A DNA stretch of 64,000 bases from CAVPDE01 sp963702565 (GTDB lineage Bacteria > Desulfobacterota > DSM-4660 > Desulfatiglandales > HGW-15), in contig CAVPDE010000022.1 in NCBI GenBank assembly GCA_963702565.1, forward strand, positions 62,001-126,000, in the 5' to 3' direction. How positions within the stretch are numbered: the stretch's first letter is position 1; each line of letters starts with the position of its first letter. A model generated the notes under the pieces. That model was not told the DNA's origin, searched no databases, and saw nothing but the letters and a program-made list of their open reading frames with translations. Positions 41,577 through 50,218 of this stretch are shown piece after piece. The translations under genes and the position numbers were made by a program.

Positions 41577-42707
41577 ATGAGGTCGAATGCAGAGCAGCTG
41601 ATTAGAAAGACGATGGCCAATTTCGTGGACACGGAACTGGTTCCCAGGGCTCAAGAGATCGACGAGAAGGGCGAGTTTCCCATGGAAGTATTCCAGGAGA
41701 TGGGCCGGATGGGGGTTTTTGGAATCCGGTACCCCAAAGACAAAGGGGGGTCAGGCGGAAACACCACGCTCTACTGCATCATCTGTGAAGAACTCTCCCG
41801 AGGCCTCGTGAGCGCTGCCGCCACCACGGCCATGCAGTGCCTGATGGGGACCAACTTCCTCTTCCACTATGGAACCCCAGAAATGCATGAGAAGTATTTT
41901 TTGCCGGCCATGAGGGGAGAGAAAATCGCCTGCTTCTGTCTGACAGAGCCGGAAGCAGGAGGAGACCTTGGAAATGTGAGCACTCTGGCTGTCAAGACGG
42001 CTGACGGATATGTACTGAACGGTTTAAAGACCTGGGTGACCAATGGTCCTGTCGCCTCTTTCTACACGGTCCTGTGCCAGACCGATCCTGCAAAGAAGCT
42101 GAGAGGGCTCAATTTCTTCTTTGTGCCGAGGGATACGCCCGGGGTTTCAGTGAGCAAACCGTTCAATCTTTTGGGGACAAGGACAACCCCTATCTGTGAT
42201 CTGGCCCTGACGGACGTGAGAATTCCCTCTCATCACATGCTGTGCCCGGAGGGCCAAGGCACGGACAATCTCCTGGCCATCCTGGCAGAGATCCGGAGCA
42301 TGACGGCCGCGCTGGCCGTTGGGCTTGTGCGGGGGGCGCTTCATGACTGCATTCAGTACGCCCATGAGCGCGTGGCCTTTGGCAAGACCATCAGCAATTA
42401 TCAGCTCATTCAGGCCAAGATTGCGGAGTTGTATGTGGATCTGGAGGCGGCAAAGCTGCTCACCTACCGAGCGACGCACATGGTGGACGACAAAATCCCG
42501 TGCCTTCCGCAGGCGACCATGGCGAAGTATTTTGCCACTGAAGCGGCATGCAAAGCCGGGGATTACGCTACGCGGATATTCGGCGCCTACGGGTATTCCA
42601 TGGAATACACGGCGCAGCGCTACTACAGGGACAACCGTTTCCTTCTGTACGGAGGAGGAACTCACGAAGTTCTCCTGCCCAACATCGCTCGCTGGGCAGG
42701 GCTCTGA
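41577..42707 (+). CDS. Acyl-CoA dehydrogenase family protein lacking the usual catalytic Glu
   Basis: A 376-residue flavoprotein with the three-domain acyl-CoA dehydrogenase plan. The FAD loop is CLTEPEAGGDLGNVST (about 121-136), the beta-domain TWVTNGPVASFY, and the helical domain ERVAFGKTISNYQLIQAKIA. The C-terminal motif that carries the catalytic base in most members (YEGT-E) reads LYGGGTHEVL, so the Glu is Gly. The alternative base position near residue 240 also seems to lack Glu in my eye alignment. AGAGGAGAT precedes the ATG. It lies after etfBA and probably passes electrons to that ETF. Confidence 0.88.
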   Translation: MRSNAEQLIRKTMANFVDTELVPRAQEIDEKGEFPMEVFQEMGRMGVFGIRYPKDKGGSGGNTTLYCIICEELSRGLVSAAATTAMQCLMGTNFLFHYGTPEMHEKYFLPAMRGEKIACFCLTEPEAGGDLGNVSTLAVKTADGYVLNGLKTWVTNGPVASFYTVLCQTDPAKKLRGLNFFFVPRDTPGVSVSKPFNLLGTRTTPICDLALTDVRIPSHHMLCPEGQGTDNLLAILAEIRSMTAALAVGLVRGALHDCIQYAHERVAFGKTISNYQLIQAKIAELYVDLEAAKLLTYRATHMVDDKIPCLPQATMAKYFATEAACKAGDYATRIFGAYGYSMEYTAQRYYRDNRFLLYGGGTHEVLLPNIARWAGL

Positions 42708-42711
42708 TACT

Positions 42712-43428
42712 ATGGCCCCAAGAAAAGAAATAGAAGCAAGAGAGCCGGGTCTGACCCCTCTGGGAGTCATGCCGGACAGGAAATCCCTCGGGGAACACGT
42801 CTTCGAGAACCTGAGGCAGGCGATCATTCGAGGGGATGTGGCGCCGGGAGACCGCCTGGTGGAAAGCCGCATAGCCGGAGTCCTGGACATCAGCCGAACT
42901 CCTGTGAGGGAAGCCATTCACAAGCTGGAAAGGGAAGGCCTTCTCCGCAAGCTCCCTCACGGCGGATTCACGGTGGTTCACTTGAGCCGGGAAGACATTG
43001 AGGAGACCTTCGGGATACGGTGCGTTCTGGAAAGCTACGCTGCAAGACTGGCGGCCCTGAATCACAGGGAAGAAGATCTGATTCCCCTGGAGGAGAAGAT
43101 CCGGGAGTTTCAGGCTTGCCTGGCAAAGGGCCGCCTGGAGGAACTCCCAAGGATCAATACGGAGTTTCATAATCTGTTTTATGCCTTGAGCCGCAGCCCG
43201 AAACTGATCAAGCTCGTCAACGATCTCAGGGACCAGATCTTCCGGTTCAGAAGAATCCTCTTGAAGATGGACAACATGGCTAGGACCAGCAATGAGGACC
43301 ACCGCAACATGCTGGAGGCCATCAGGCAGAGAGATGTTGACCGGGTCGAAAAACTGGTGAAGGAGCACATTGCAAGGGGAAAGAAGATTGTGTTGAAAGC
43401 GCTGGAAGAAAAACCCAATGAACTGTAA
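42712..43428 (+). CDS. GntR-family transcriptional regulator (FCD/FadR subfamily)
   Basis: A 238-residue regulator. The N-terminal winged helix (about 24-90) contains GDRLVESRIAGVLDISRTPV then REAIHKLEREGLL. The FCD effector domain (about 100-230) has metal/acid-binding-type residues (NTEFHNLFYAL, EDHRNMLEAI, EHIARGKK). It starts four bases after the acyl-CoA dehydrogenase stop, so it is in the operon. A longer frame from 42319 would overlap the dehydrogenase in another frame and is rejected. It may control the palindromic promoter at 37755-37783; the ligand may be a CoA ester or organic acid. Confidence 0.9.
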   Translation: MAPRKEIEAREPGLTPLGVMPDRKSLGEHVFENLRQAIIRGDVAPGDRLVESRIAGVLDISRTPVREAIHKLEREGLLRKLPHGGFTVVHLSREDIEETFGIRCVLESYAARLAALNHREEDLIPLEEKIREFQACLAKGRLEELPRINTEFHNLFYALSRSPKLIKLVNDLRDQIFRFRRILLKMDNMARTSNEDHRNMLEAIRQRDVDRVEKLVKEHIARGKKIVLKALEEKPNEL

Positions 43429-43450
43429 CCAATCAGGGAGCTAGGATCCT

Positions 43451-43852
43451 ATGATGACGGAGAGAAAAATAAGAGTTCTGTTGGCAAAGCCGGGGCTGGA
43501 CGGCCATGACCGAGGCGCCAAGGTCGTTGCCCATGCCCTCAAAGAAGCTGGAATGGAAGTGATTTACACGGGCCTTCATCAGACCGTACCGAGCATTGTC
43601 AAGCAGGCGGTCCAGGAGGGCGTGGATGTCATCGGCCTTTCGATCATGTCGGGGGCCCATGTCCCGATCTGCCGGAAGCTGATGGACCTCGTCAAGAAAG
43701 AGGATATCAGCGATGTTCTCGTTGTTGTGGGAGGGGTCATTCCCGGCAAGGATGTCCCTGTCTTGCAGGGTCTGGGCGTCAAAGGGGTCTTCCCCGGAGG
43801 GACGCGATTTGAGGAGATCAGCCAGTTCATCAAGGAAAATATGAAACATTAG
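43451..43852 (+). CDS. Coenzyme B12-binding small subunit of an acyl-CoA mutase
   Basis: A 133-residue cobalamin domain equal to the C-terminal part of methylmalonyl-CoA mutase. The base-off/His-on motif is PGLDGHDRGAK (D17, H19, G22), with LSIMSGAHVPICRKL and GVFPGGTRFEEI further on. As a separate gene it pairs with the large subunit 197 bases downstream, as in IcmB, HcmB or archaeal mutases. The gap between the two holds repeat elements. Confidence 0.92.
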   Translation: MMTERKIRVLLAKPGLDGHDRGAKVVAHALKEAGMEVIYTGLHQTVPSIVKQAVQEGVDVIGLSIMSGAHVPICRKLMDLVKKEDISDVLVVVGGVIPGKDVPVLQGLGVKGVFPGGTRFEEISQFIKENMKH

Positions 43853-43867
43853 AAGAAGTGAGGAGTG

Positions 43868-44030
43868 ACCGTTCGACAGGCTAACGACCCTGAACGAAGT
43901 CGAAGGGCAAGTAACGAGAGACAAGTCGGATCCGAAGAAGCAGCTGAAGGCTGAAAGCTGACAGCCAACATAGAGACAAGCGGTTAGGAAGATACCAAAT
44001 ATTCAAGTATCAATGGTCGACGATCGATGA
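43868..44030. repeat. CCGTTCGACAGGC and AAGTAACGAGAGACAAGT repeats between mutase genes
   Basis: CCGTTCGACAGGC...CCTGAACGAAGTCGAAGGGC resembles the palindromic elements near 19900 and 25350. It is followed by AAGTAACGAGAGACAAGT (as at 25280) and AGCTGAAGGCTGAAAGCTGACAG units. No gene is visible. Confidence 0.5.
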
Positions 44031-44049
44031 CAAATAAGAGAGGGATGCC

Positions 44050-45678
44050 ATGGGTGTTGCTACATACCTGAAAGATGAAAAGGATGCCATCAAGGAAGTG
44101 ATTCTCCAATCCGGGATCAAGGTAAAACCTGTTTACACGCCTGCAGACCTTGACAGAGTGGGGTTTGATTACTCCAAGGATCTGGGAGAGCCGGGAGAAT
44201 TCCCTTTCACACGGAGCATTCACCCCCAGGGATATCGGAGCCGGAACTGGACTACGCGCCAGTACACGGGATTCGGAACTCCCCAGCAGACCAATGAGCG
44301 CTTCAAGCTGATGATTGCTCATGGCCAGACAGGGCTCAACGTGGCTTTTGATCTTCCCACGCAGATGGGGTATGACTCCGACGATCCCATGGCCGAGGGG
44401 GAGGTGGGCCGCGTGGGTATGGCGATCGATTCCTTGCAGGATTTTGAGATCGCCTTCAAGGACATCAAGCTCAACAAGATCGGATCCGGACTGACCATCA
44501 ATGCGGTCGCTTCCATCATGCTCGCCATGTATCAGGCGGTGGCGGAGAAATTCGGGTACAAAAAAGAGGAGATTTCCGCCACGCCCCAGAACGACATCCT
44601 GAAAGAGATGGTGGGAAGAGGTGCGTGGATCTATCCGGTGGAGCCGGCCGTGCGCCTCATCGGGGACACGATCGAATACTCCATGAAAGAGCTCCCCAGA
44701 TGCAACCCGGTCTCTGTGTGCGGCTATCACATCAGGGAGTCCGGGTGCACTCCGGTCCAGGAAATCTCCTATGCCTTTGAAATCGCTTTTGCCTACATCG
44801 ACGAAGTGGTGAAGCGGGGCTACAAGGCCGAGGAATGCGTGGGAGGTTTCACGTTCAACCTGAATATCTTCGGCAACCTCTGGGAAACCGTGGCCAAGTT
44901 CCGGGCGGCCAGAAAGCTCTGGGCCAAGCTCCTCAGGGAACGATACGGCGTTCAGGACAAGAAGGCGCTCTTCCTGAGGGGCATCTTTGGCGGTGGCGGC
45001 TCAGGCATGACCAAGCAGCAGCCGGAGAACAACATCATGAGAGGCGCCTACTATGCCCTTGCAGCCGCTCTTTCAGGGGCACAAACCACGGCCCTTTGCT
45101 CCTTTGATGAAGCCTACACGATCCCGACAGAAAGGGCGGCGCTCCTCTCCCTCCGAACCTTCCAGATTCTCATGGACGAGATCGGCTTGAGAGACACGGT
45201 CGATCCGCTGGCTGGTTCCTATTTCATCGAGACCCTGACCAAGGAAATGGAGGGGAAGATTCTCGAAGAAATGGAAAAGGTGGAAAAAATCGGCGGAATG
45301 GTCAAGGCGGTGGCGTCAGGGTATGTGCAGAGAGAGGTGGCCCGTCAAGCCTACGAATACGAGAAAAGGCTCCAGGAAGGGAAAGTCATCAAGGTGGGCG
45401 TGAACAAGTACACGGAGGGCGTGGACATGGAGGTGGAACTCCATGAGCACAACGAGTCCTGGGCTCAAGAGCAAATCGCTCGTCTCAAAGAACTCAAGCG
45501 CACCAGGGACAACAAAGCGGTCAAGGACACATTGAAATCCCTAGAGAAGGCCGCTTCGGAGAAAAAGAACGTGATGCCTTACCTGGTGGCCTGCTGCAAG
45601 GCCTACGCCACAGTGGGCGAGATGGCCAACGTGTTCCGCCAGGTTTTCGGAGAACACAAGGAGCCGAGTATTTTCTAA
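44050..45678 (+). CDS. Methylmalonyl-CoA mutase-type large (catalytic) subunit
   Basis: A 542-residue TIM-barrel subunit of an adenosylcobalamin-dependent acyl-CoA mutase. The substrate-defining residues match methylmalonyl-CoA mutase rather than isobutyryl- or 2-hydroxyisobutyryl-CoA mutase: Tyr72 in WTTRQYTGF and Arg190 in EMVGRGAWIYP. They are 118 residues apart, like Y89/R207 of the Propionibacterium enzyme. His227 (CGYHIRES) is 37 further on, like H244. The substrate is therefore probably a carboxylated acyl-CoA. No MeaB or epimerase gene is nearby. The C-terminus (about 470-542) is charged. Confidence 0.9.
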   Translation: MGVATYLKDEKDAIKEVILQSGIKVKPVYTPADLDRVGFDYSKDLGEPGEFPFTRSIHPQGYRSRNWTTRQYTGFGTPQQTNERFKLMIAHGQTGLNVAFDLPTQMGYDSDDPMAEGEVGRVGMAIDSLQDFEIAFKDIKLNKIGSGLTINAVASIMLAMYQAVAEKFGYKKEEISATPQNDILKEMVGRGAWIYPVEPAVRLIGDTIEYSMKELPRCNPVSVCGYHIRESGCTPVQEISYAFEIAFAYIDEVVKRGYKAEECVGGFTFNLNIFGNLWETVAKFRAARKLWAKLLRERYGVQDKKALFLRGIFGGGGSGMTKQQPENNIMRGAYYALAAALSGAQTTALCSFDEAYTIPTERAALLSLRTFQILMDEIGLRDTVDPLAGSYFIETLTKEMEGKILEEMEKVEKIGGMVKAVASGYVQREVARQAYEYEKRLQEGKVIKVGVNKYTEGVDMEVELHEHNESWAQEQIARLKELKRTRDNKAVKDTLKSLEKAASEKKNVMPYLVACCKAYATVGEMANVFRQVFGEHKEPSIF

Positions 45679-45860
45679 CACGTCCGTTGTCAGCAGTCAG
45701 TCGTCCGTCGCGTCTCTGCATCGGAGATCTTCTTGGATGTGTGGCTCAAGGATGTTCAGTGTTAAATGCAACAACTGACCAAGGACAACTCACAACGGAC
45801 AATTTTCAACCTGCCACTTGTCATGAATAGAAAGGAGGTGAAGAGAAAGAACAGAGAGAC
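45679..45860. repeat. GTCCGTTGTC-type inverted repeat upstream of the TRAP genes
   Basis: Units CGTCCGTTGTCAGCAGTCAGT at the left and CAACTGACCAAGGACAACTC / ACAACGGACAA at the right are inverted relative to each other. This is the GTCC/GGAC member of the palindromic low-complexity repeats seen in this window. I see no clear promoter. Confidence 0.5.
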
Positions 45861-45902
45861 AGAGGGGTTAACCAATTCCTTAACCAAGAAGGAGGTATGA
45901 AG

Positions 45903-46934
45903 ATGAAAAGAAGGATCGCATTGTTGACAGCCGGAGTCTTTGTCGCAACACTGATTGGTTTTGCTGCACTGCCTGGAATCACTGTTGCTCAACCCATAAA
46001 GCTTACCTATGCGAATTTCCCGCCGGCACCCACCTTCCCCTGTGTTCAGATGGAAAGGTGGAAAACGGAAGTGGAAAAACGAACAGCTGGAAAAGTGGCC
46101 GTCCAAACCTTCCCGGGCGGAACCCTGCTGCCTGCCAAGAACATCTTCGACGGGGTCATGGCAGGGACGGCGGACATCGGTAACTTTGCCATGAGCTATC
46201 AGCCGGGCCGGTTCCCCATCTCAGAAGCGATTGACCTGCCCCTCGGATTCGCCAGCGCAAAAGCGGCCAGCATGGCTCTTTACGACCTCATCGACAAGTA
46301 CAAAGCCAAGGAATTTGAAGGCGTGAAGATTCTTACTCTCTTCACCTGCCCGCCGGCGAACATCATGACCAGGACTCCGGTGAAATCCCTTGCTGATCTC
46401 AAGGGAATGGAACTGAGAGTCGGAGGAACCCAGGCGGACATCATCAAGCTGCTGGGCGGCATTCCCGTGGCCATGCCCCAGTCCGACACCCCGGAAGCCC
46501 TCCAGAAAGGCGTGGTCAAAGGGCACGTCTCTTCCATGGAAGTGCTCAAGGACTTCAACTATGCGGCTTACACCGCCAACGCGACCATCGGCAACCTGTG
46601 GGTCGTGACGTTTGCCGTGGTCATGAACAAGCAGAAATGGGAATCCCTGCCTGCCGATGTGAAGAAGGTGTTCGACGACCTGCGGACGGAACAAGCCCTG
46701 TGGACCGGTGAGTATGTGGACAACCATGTGCTGGAGTCTCTCAAGTGGTCCAAGGAAAAATACAACCTCCAGATCTTTGAACTCCCGGCCAATGAGAAGG
46801 CAGAAATCCCCAAAATACTGGCCCCCATCATTTCCGATTACGTGAAAAAGGTGACTGTTGCGGGGCTGCCGGGCGATCAGATCGTCAAAGACGCTCTTGC
46901 CCTGAAGGACAAGTACGAGAAGCAGTACAAGTAA
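45903..46934 (+). CDS. TRAP transporter substrate-binding protein (DctP family)
   Basis: A 343-residue periplasmic receptor with a signal peptide (about 1-29, LLTAGVFVATLIGFAALPGI, cleaved after VAQ). The DctP fold has KLTYANFPPAPTFPC at the start, FPGGTLLPAKNIFDGV and the conserved Arg of the carboxylate site in LKGMELRVGGTQADIIK. It should bind an organic acid anion. I use the ATG at 45903, six bases after AAGGAGGT; an ATG at 45897 abuts the site. A hairpin separates it from the membrane-subunit genes. Confidence 0.92.
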   Translation: MKRRIALLTAGVFVATLIGFAALPGITVAQPIKLTYANFPPAPTFPCVQMERWKTEVEKRTAGKVAVQTFPGGTLLPAKNIFDGVMAGTADIGNFAMSYQPGRFPISEAIDLPLGFASAKAASMALYDLIDKYKAKEFEGVKILTLFTCPPANIMTRTPVKSLADLKGMELRVGGTQADIIKLLGGIPVAMPQSDTPEALQKGVVKGHVSSMEVLKDFNYAAYTANATIGNLWVVTFAVVMNKQKWESLPADVKKVFDDLRTEQALWTGEYVDNHVLESLKWSKEKYNLQIFELPANEKAEIPKILAPIISDYVKKVTVAGLPGDQIVKDALALKDKYEKQYK

Positions 46935-46962
46935 TGGCGCACAGGATCTCCTGCCGAGGTCT

Positions 46963-47033
46963 TCCCTCGTCCTTATCCCCTGCTCTCTCAAAGGTCGCTC
47001 TTGCGGGGGAGTGAGGGGATAGGACAAGGGGAA
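46963..47033 (+). repeat. Hairpin between dctP-like and dctQ-like genes
   Basis: Arms around CGTCCTTATCCCCTGCTCTC and GAGTGAGGGGATAGGAC are imperfect inverted copies flanking a short loop. Such stems after receptor genes often protect the receptor mRNA or attenuate read-through, giving more receptor than membrane subunits. Confidence 0.5.
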
Positions 47034-47064
47034 AGCGGGTGCCGGGAAAAGAGGGGAAGCCTTC

Positions 47065-47559
47065 ATGCAATTTCTTGAAAAAATACGGGACCTTTTTGAC
47101 AAGGCCTTCGTGGTTCTGGGCGGGGTGGCGGTTCTGGCCCTCATGGCCCTGGCCACAGGCAATGTGTGCTTCAGGGTCTTCGGGATGCCCTATCGCGGAG
47201 CCTACGAACTCGTCGCCTTTCTAGGGGCTGTGGTCACCGCTTTTGCGCTGGGTTACACGCAGAGGAAGAAGAGCCATATTGTGGTGGACATTCTGACAGA
47301 GACCTTCAGTGAGGGAGTCAAGAAGGTCCTTGACGGGATCAGCTACCTCATCGGGATGGTGTTTTTTGCGCTCATCTCCTGGGTGATCTTCAGATGGGGT
47401 TTGAGGATCGCGGCTTCTGGCGAAGTATCTGAGACCCTCAAGATCGCCTACTATCCCTTTATCTACGCAGTGGCTGCGGGTTTTGCTTTCCTCTGCCTGA
47501 CGCTGCTCCTTGATTTTCTCCATGCAGTTCTGAAGAAAGGGGGTAACACGGCATCATGA
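47065..47559 (+). CDS. TRAP transporter small permease (DctQ family)
   Basis: A 164-residue membrane protein with four hydrophobic helices (about 15-35, 48-68, 92-115 and 133-157). The central TQRKKSHIVVDIL and LDGISYLIGMVFFALISWVI are typical of DctQ. GAGGGGAAG lies before the ATG. The stop overlaps the start of the large permease gene as ATGA, so the two are translationally coupled. Confidence 0.9.
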   Translation: MQFLEKIRDLFDKAFVVLGGVAVLALMALATGNVCFRVFGMPYRGAYELVAFLGAVVTAFALGYTQRKKSHIVVDILTETFSEGVKKVLDGISYLIGMVFFALISWVIFRWGLRIAASGEVSETLKIAYYPFIYAVAAGFAFLCLTLLLDFLHAVLKKGGNTAS

Positions 47560-48863
47560 GCGGGCCCATCGTCGGAGTGATCGGTATTTTTGTGATGTTT
47601 GCCGTGTTGTTTGTGCTGAGGCTTCCTGCGGCCTTCACCATGATGATCGTGGGTTTTCTGGGAGTCAGCTATGTCACCTCCTTTAAGGCTGCTCTGGGAA
47701 TGATCGGCCCTGACTTGTGGAACATTTTTTCGAACTACGGTCTCACCGTGATCCCCATGTTCATTCTGGTTGGAGAATTTGTCCACTACGGAGGCTACAA
47801 CAACAGCCTCTACTATGCGACCCACAAGTGGTTCGGTCACTACCGGGGCGGGCTGGCCATCACCACGATCATGGCCTGCGCGGCCTTTTCCGCCATCAGC
47901 GGATCGAATACGGCAACCGCTGCCACCATGAGCAGTGTCGCCATACCGGAAATGAAAAAGTACAAGTATCACCCCATGGTCAATGCGGGATCCGTGGCGG
48001 CAGGCGCCACGCTGGGGGTGCTGATTCCTCCCAGCATTGTTCTGGTGGTGTACGGCCTGTACACAGGGCAATCCATCGGAAAGCTCTTTTTCGGGAATGT
48101 CATTCCCAGTGCGATTCTCACCCTGCTGATCGCCGCGACCGTGATGTACATCTGTTTGCGTCATCCGGAATGGGGACCGAAAGGGCCGAAGAGCACCTGG
48201 TCTGAGAGAATGAGAGCCCTTCCGGAGATCATCGATATTCTGATTCTCTTTACGATTATCATGTATGCTCTTTTTACCGGGGTTGTGACGGCGACCGAGG
48301 CGGCCGCAGCCAGCTGCGCTCTCGGCCTTGCCATCTGTTTGATCCGGCGAAAGCTCACGTGGAAAGGATTCATGGCCTCCATCGGAGACACCCTTCGCAT
48401 CTCCTGCCTGGTCTTCATGATCGTGGCAGGGGCTACGGTCTTCGGACGATTCCTTGCGATCACCCGGTTGCCCTTTGAAGCGGCCTCCTGGATCAGCACC
48501 CTGGATCTGCCCAACTGGGTTCTCCTGTGGATGATTCTCATCTGCTACATCATCGGCGGCTGTGTGATGGACGCCCTGGCCTTTCTCCTGATTTCGCTGC
48601 CCATCTTTTTCCCTCTGGTCACGGCCATGGGCTATGACCCCATCTGGTTCGGCCAGGTGGTCTGCATTGTCACCACCATGGGTGCGATCATGCCGCCCAT
48701 AGGCATTTGTTGCTACATCGTTGCAGGGATGGCAAAAGACATTCCCCTTGGGACAGTGTTCAGGGGGAGTTTGTACTATATTCCGGCCTACATCATCTCC
48801 ATGGCGATTTTGATGCTTTCGCCCTACTGGACGGTGCTGGTTCTTTCGGATCTTGTGAAGTGA
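47556..48863 (+). CDS. TRAP transporter large permease (DctM family)
   Basis: The 435-residue ion-coupled transport subunit with about 12 hydrophobic segments. Family motifs include SAISGSNTATAATMSSVAIP (about 110-129), ATLGVLIPPSIVLVVYGLYT and MGAIMPPIGICCYIVAGMAK. With the dctP- and dctQ-like genes it forms a complete sodium- or proton-driven importer embedded in the catabolic island, so it probably imports the pathway substrate. Confidence 0.93.
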   Translation: MSGPIVGVIGIFVMFAVLFVLRLPAAFTMMIVGFLGVSYVTSFKAALGMIGPDLWNIFSNYGLTVIPMFILVGEFVHYGGYNNSLYYATHKWFGHYRGGLAITTIMACAAFSAISGSNTATAATMSSVAIPEMKKYKYHPMVNAGSVAAGATLGVLIPPSIVLVVYGLYTGQSIGKLFFGNVIPSAILTLLIAATVMYICLRHPEWGPKGPKSTWSERMRALPEIIDILILFTIIMYALFTGVVTATEAAAASCALGLAICLIRRKLTWKGFMASIGDTLRISCLVFMIVAGATVFGRFLAITRLPFEAASWISTLDLPNWVLLWMILICYIIGGCVMDALAFLLISLPIFFPLVTAMGYDPIWFGQVVCIVTTMGAIMPPIGICCYIVAGMAKDIPLGTVFRGSLYYIPAYIISMAILMLSPYWTVLVLSDLVK

Positions 48864-48911
48864 CAGGGCGTCCCACGCGCGAGTTTGATGGACAAGGAGG
48901 CGATGGCAGTT

Positions 48912-50204
48912 ATGTCAAAGAGTTTCATGCCTAAGATCAAAACGAAAAAAGAACTTGCGGAACTTCAGCTCAAAGGGCTGAAATGGACGGTGAACCATGC
49001 CTATCGCGGATCAGCCTTTTACCGGAAACGGCTGGAGGAGGCCGGCGTAAAGCCCAAGGACATTCGCTCCCTCAAGGATCTTCAGAAACTCCCCTTTACA
49101 ACGTCCAAGGATCTCCAGGAGGGGTACCCTTTTCCTCTTCTCTCGGTTCCTTTTGAGAAGGTGGTGCGGATTCACGCTTCGTCGGGAACCACAGGGAAAA
49201 GGAAGGTTCTTGCCTACACTCAGAAAGACATTGATGACTGGGCCGACTTTTTTGCTCGCTGCTATGAAATGGCAGGTCTGACTCTGGAAGACAGGGTGCA
49301 GATCGCGGTGGGGTACGGCGTGTGGACAGCGGGGGTGGGATTTCAGCTTGGGTGCGAGCGCTTCGGCGCCATGGCCATTCCCGCAGGCCCGGGAAACCTG
49401 GACATGCAGTGCCAGTTTCTTGTGGACATGAAGACCACGGCCATGTGCTGCACTGCGTCCATGGGCCTTCTCATGGCCGAAGAGGTGCTCAAGCGGGGCA
49501 TCAAAGATCAGATTCATCTCAAGAAAATGATCTTCGGATCGGAGAGGTCCAGCGATGCCATGAGGAGCCGCATCAAGGAAATCCTCAACCTGGATCATCT
49601 GTTCGACATCCCCGGGATGACGGAGCTCTACGGTCCCGGAACAGGGCTGGATTGCATCTATCACACAGGGATTCATTACTGGGCGGACTACTACATCCTG
49701 GAAATCCTGGACCCTGAGACGCTCAAGCCTGTTCCTGAGGGAGAGACGGGCGAAATGGTGGTGACCACCCTCAGGAAAGAGGCGGCCCCGCTCATCCGTT
49801 ACAGAACCCGGGACCTCACAAGGCTCATTCCGGGAAAGTGCCCCTGCGGGTCTATTCTCCCGAGACACGATCGGCTGCTGGGCCGGTCTGATGACATGAT
49901 CATCTTCCGGGCAGTGAACATTTACCCCGGGCAGATCGATCACATCCTCTCCGGGATGCCGGGCATTGGGAGCGAGTACCAGATCCTCCTTGACCGGAAA
50001 GAAGACGGCAAGGACTACATGACCATCAAGGTGGAGCGGGATCAGGGAGTCGACAGAGAAAAGGATCAGGAGCTGAGCAAGAAAGTCGGCGAACAAGTCA
50101 AGAAGCAGGTTCTGGTGAGCGCCGGCGTCGAAATTGTGGACTACGGGAGCTTGCCGAGATCGGAAAGAAAGAGCAAGAGGGTTTTTGACAACAGAGAATT
50201 CTAA
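48912..50204 (+). CDS. Phenylacetate-CoA ligase family protein (PaaK-like)
   Basis: A 430-residue adenylate-forming ligase. Motifs: SSGTTGKRKVLAYTQKD (P-loop, about 86), IPGMTELYGPGTGLD (about 225), PLIRYRTRDLTRLIPGKCPC and the C-terminal GRSDDMIIFRAVNIYPGQID. It would convert an aromatic or related carboxylate to its CoA thioester with ATP, giving AMP. The best ribosome-binding site, AAGGAGG (48894-48900), lies 11 bases before this ATG; ATG at 48903 (2 bases) and 48888 are alternatives. It follows the TRAP genes, consistent with activation after import. Confidence 0.88.
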   Translation: MSKSFMPKIKTKKELAELQLKGLKWTVNHAYRGSAFYRKRLEEAGVKPKDIRSLKDLQKLPFTTSKDLQEGYPFPLLSVPFEKVVRIHASSGTTGKRKVLAYTQKDIDDWADFFARCYEMAGLTLEDRVQIAVGYGVWTAGVGFQLGCERFGAMAIPAGPGNLDMQCQFLVDMKTTAMCCTASMGLLMAEEVLKRGIKDQIHLKKMIFGSERSSDAMRSRIKEILNLDHLFDIPGMTELYGPGTGLDCIYHTGIHYWADYYILEILDPETLKPVPEGETGEMVVTTLRKEAAPLIRYRTRDLTRLIPGKCPCGSILPRHDRLLGRSDDMIIFRAVNIYPGQIDHILSGMPGIGSEYQILLDRKEDGKDYMTIKVERDQGVDREKDQELSKKVGEQVKKQVLVSAGVEIVDYGSLPRSERKSKRVFDNREF

Positions 50205-50218
50205 ACAGGGAAGAAAGC

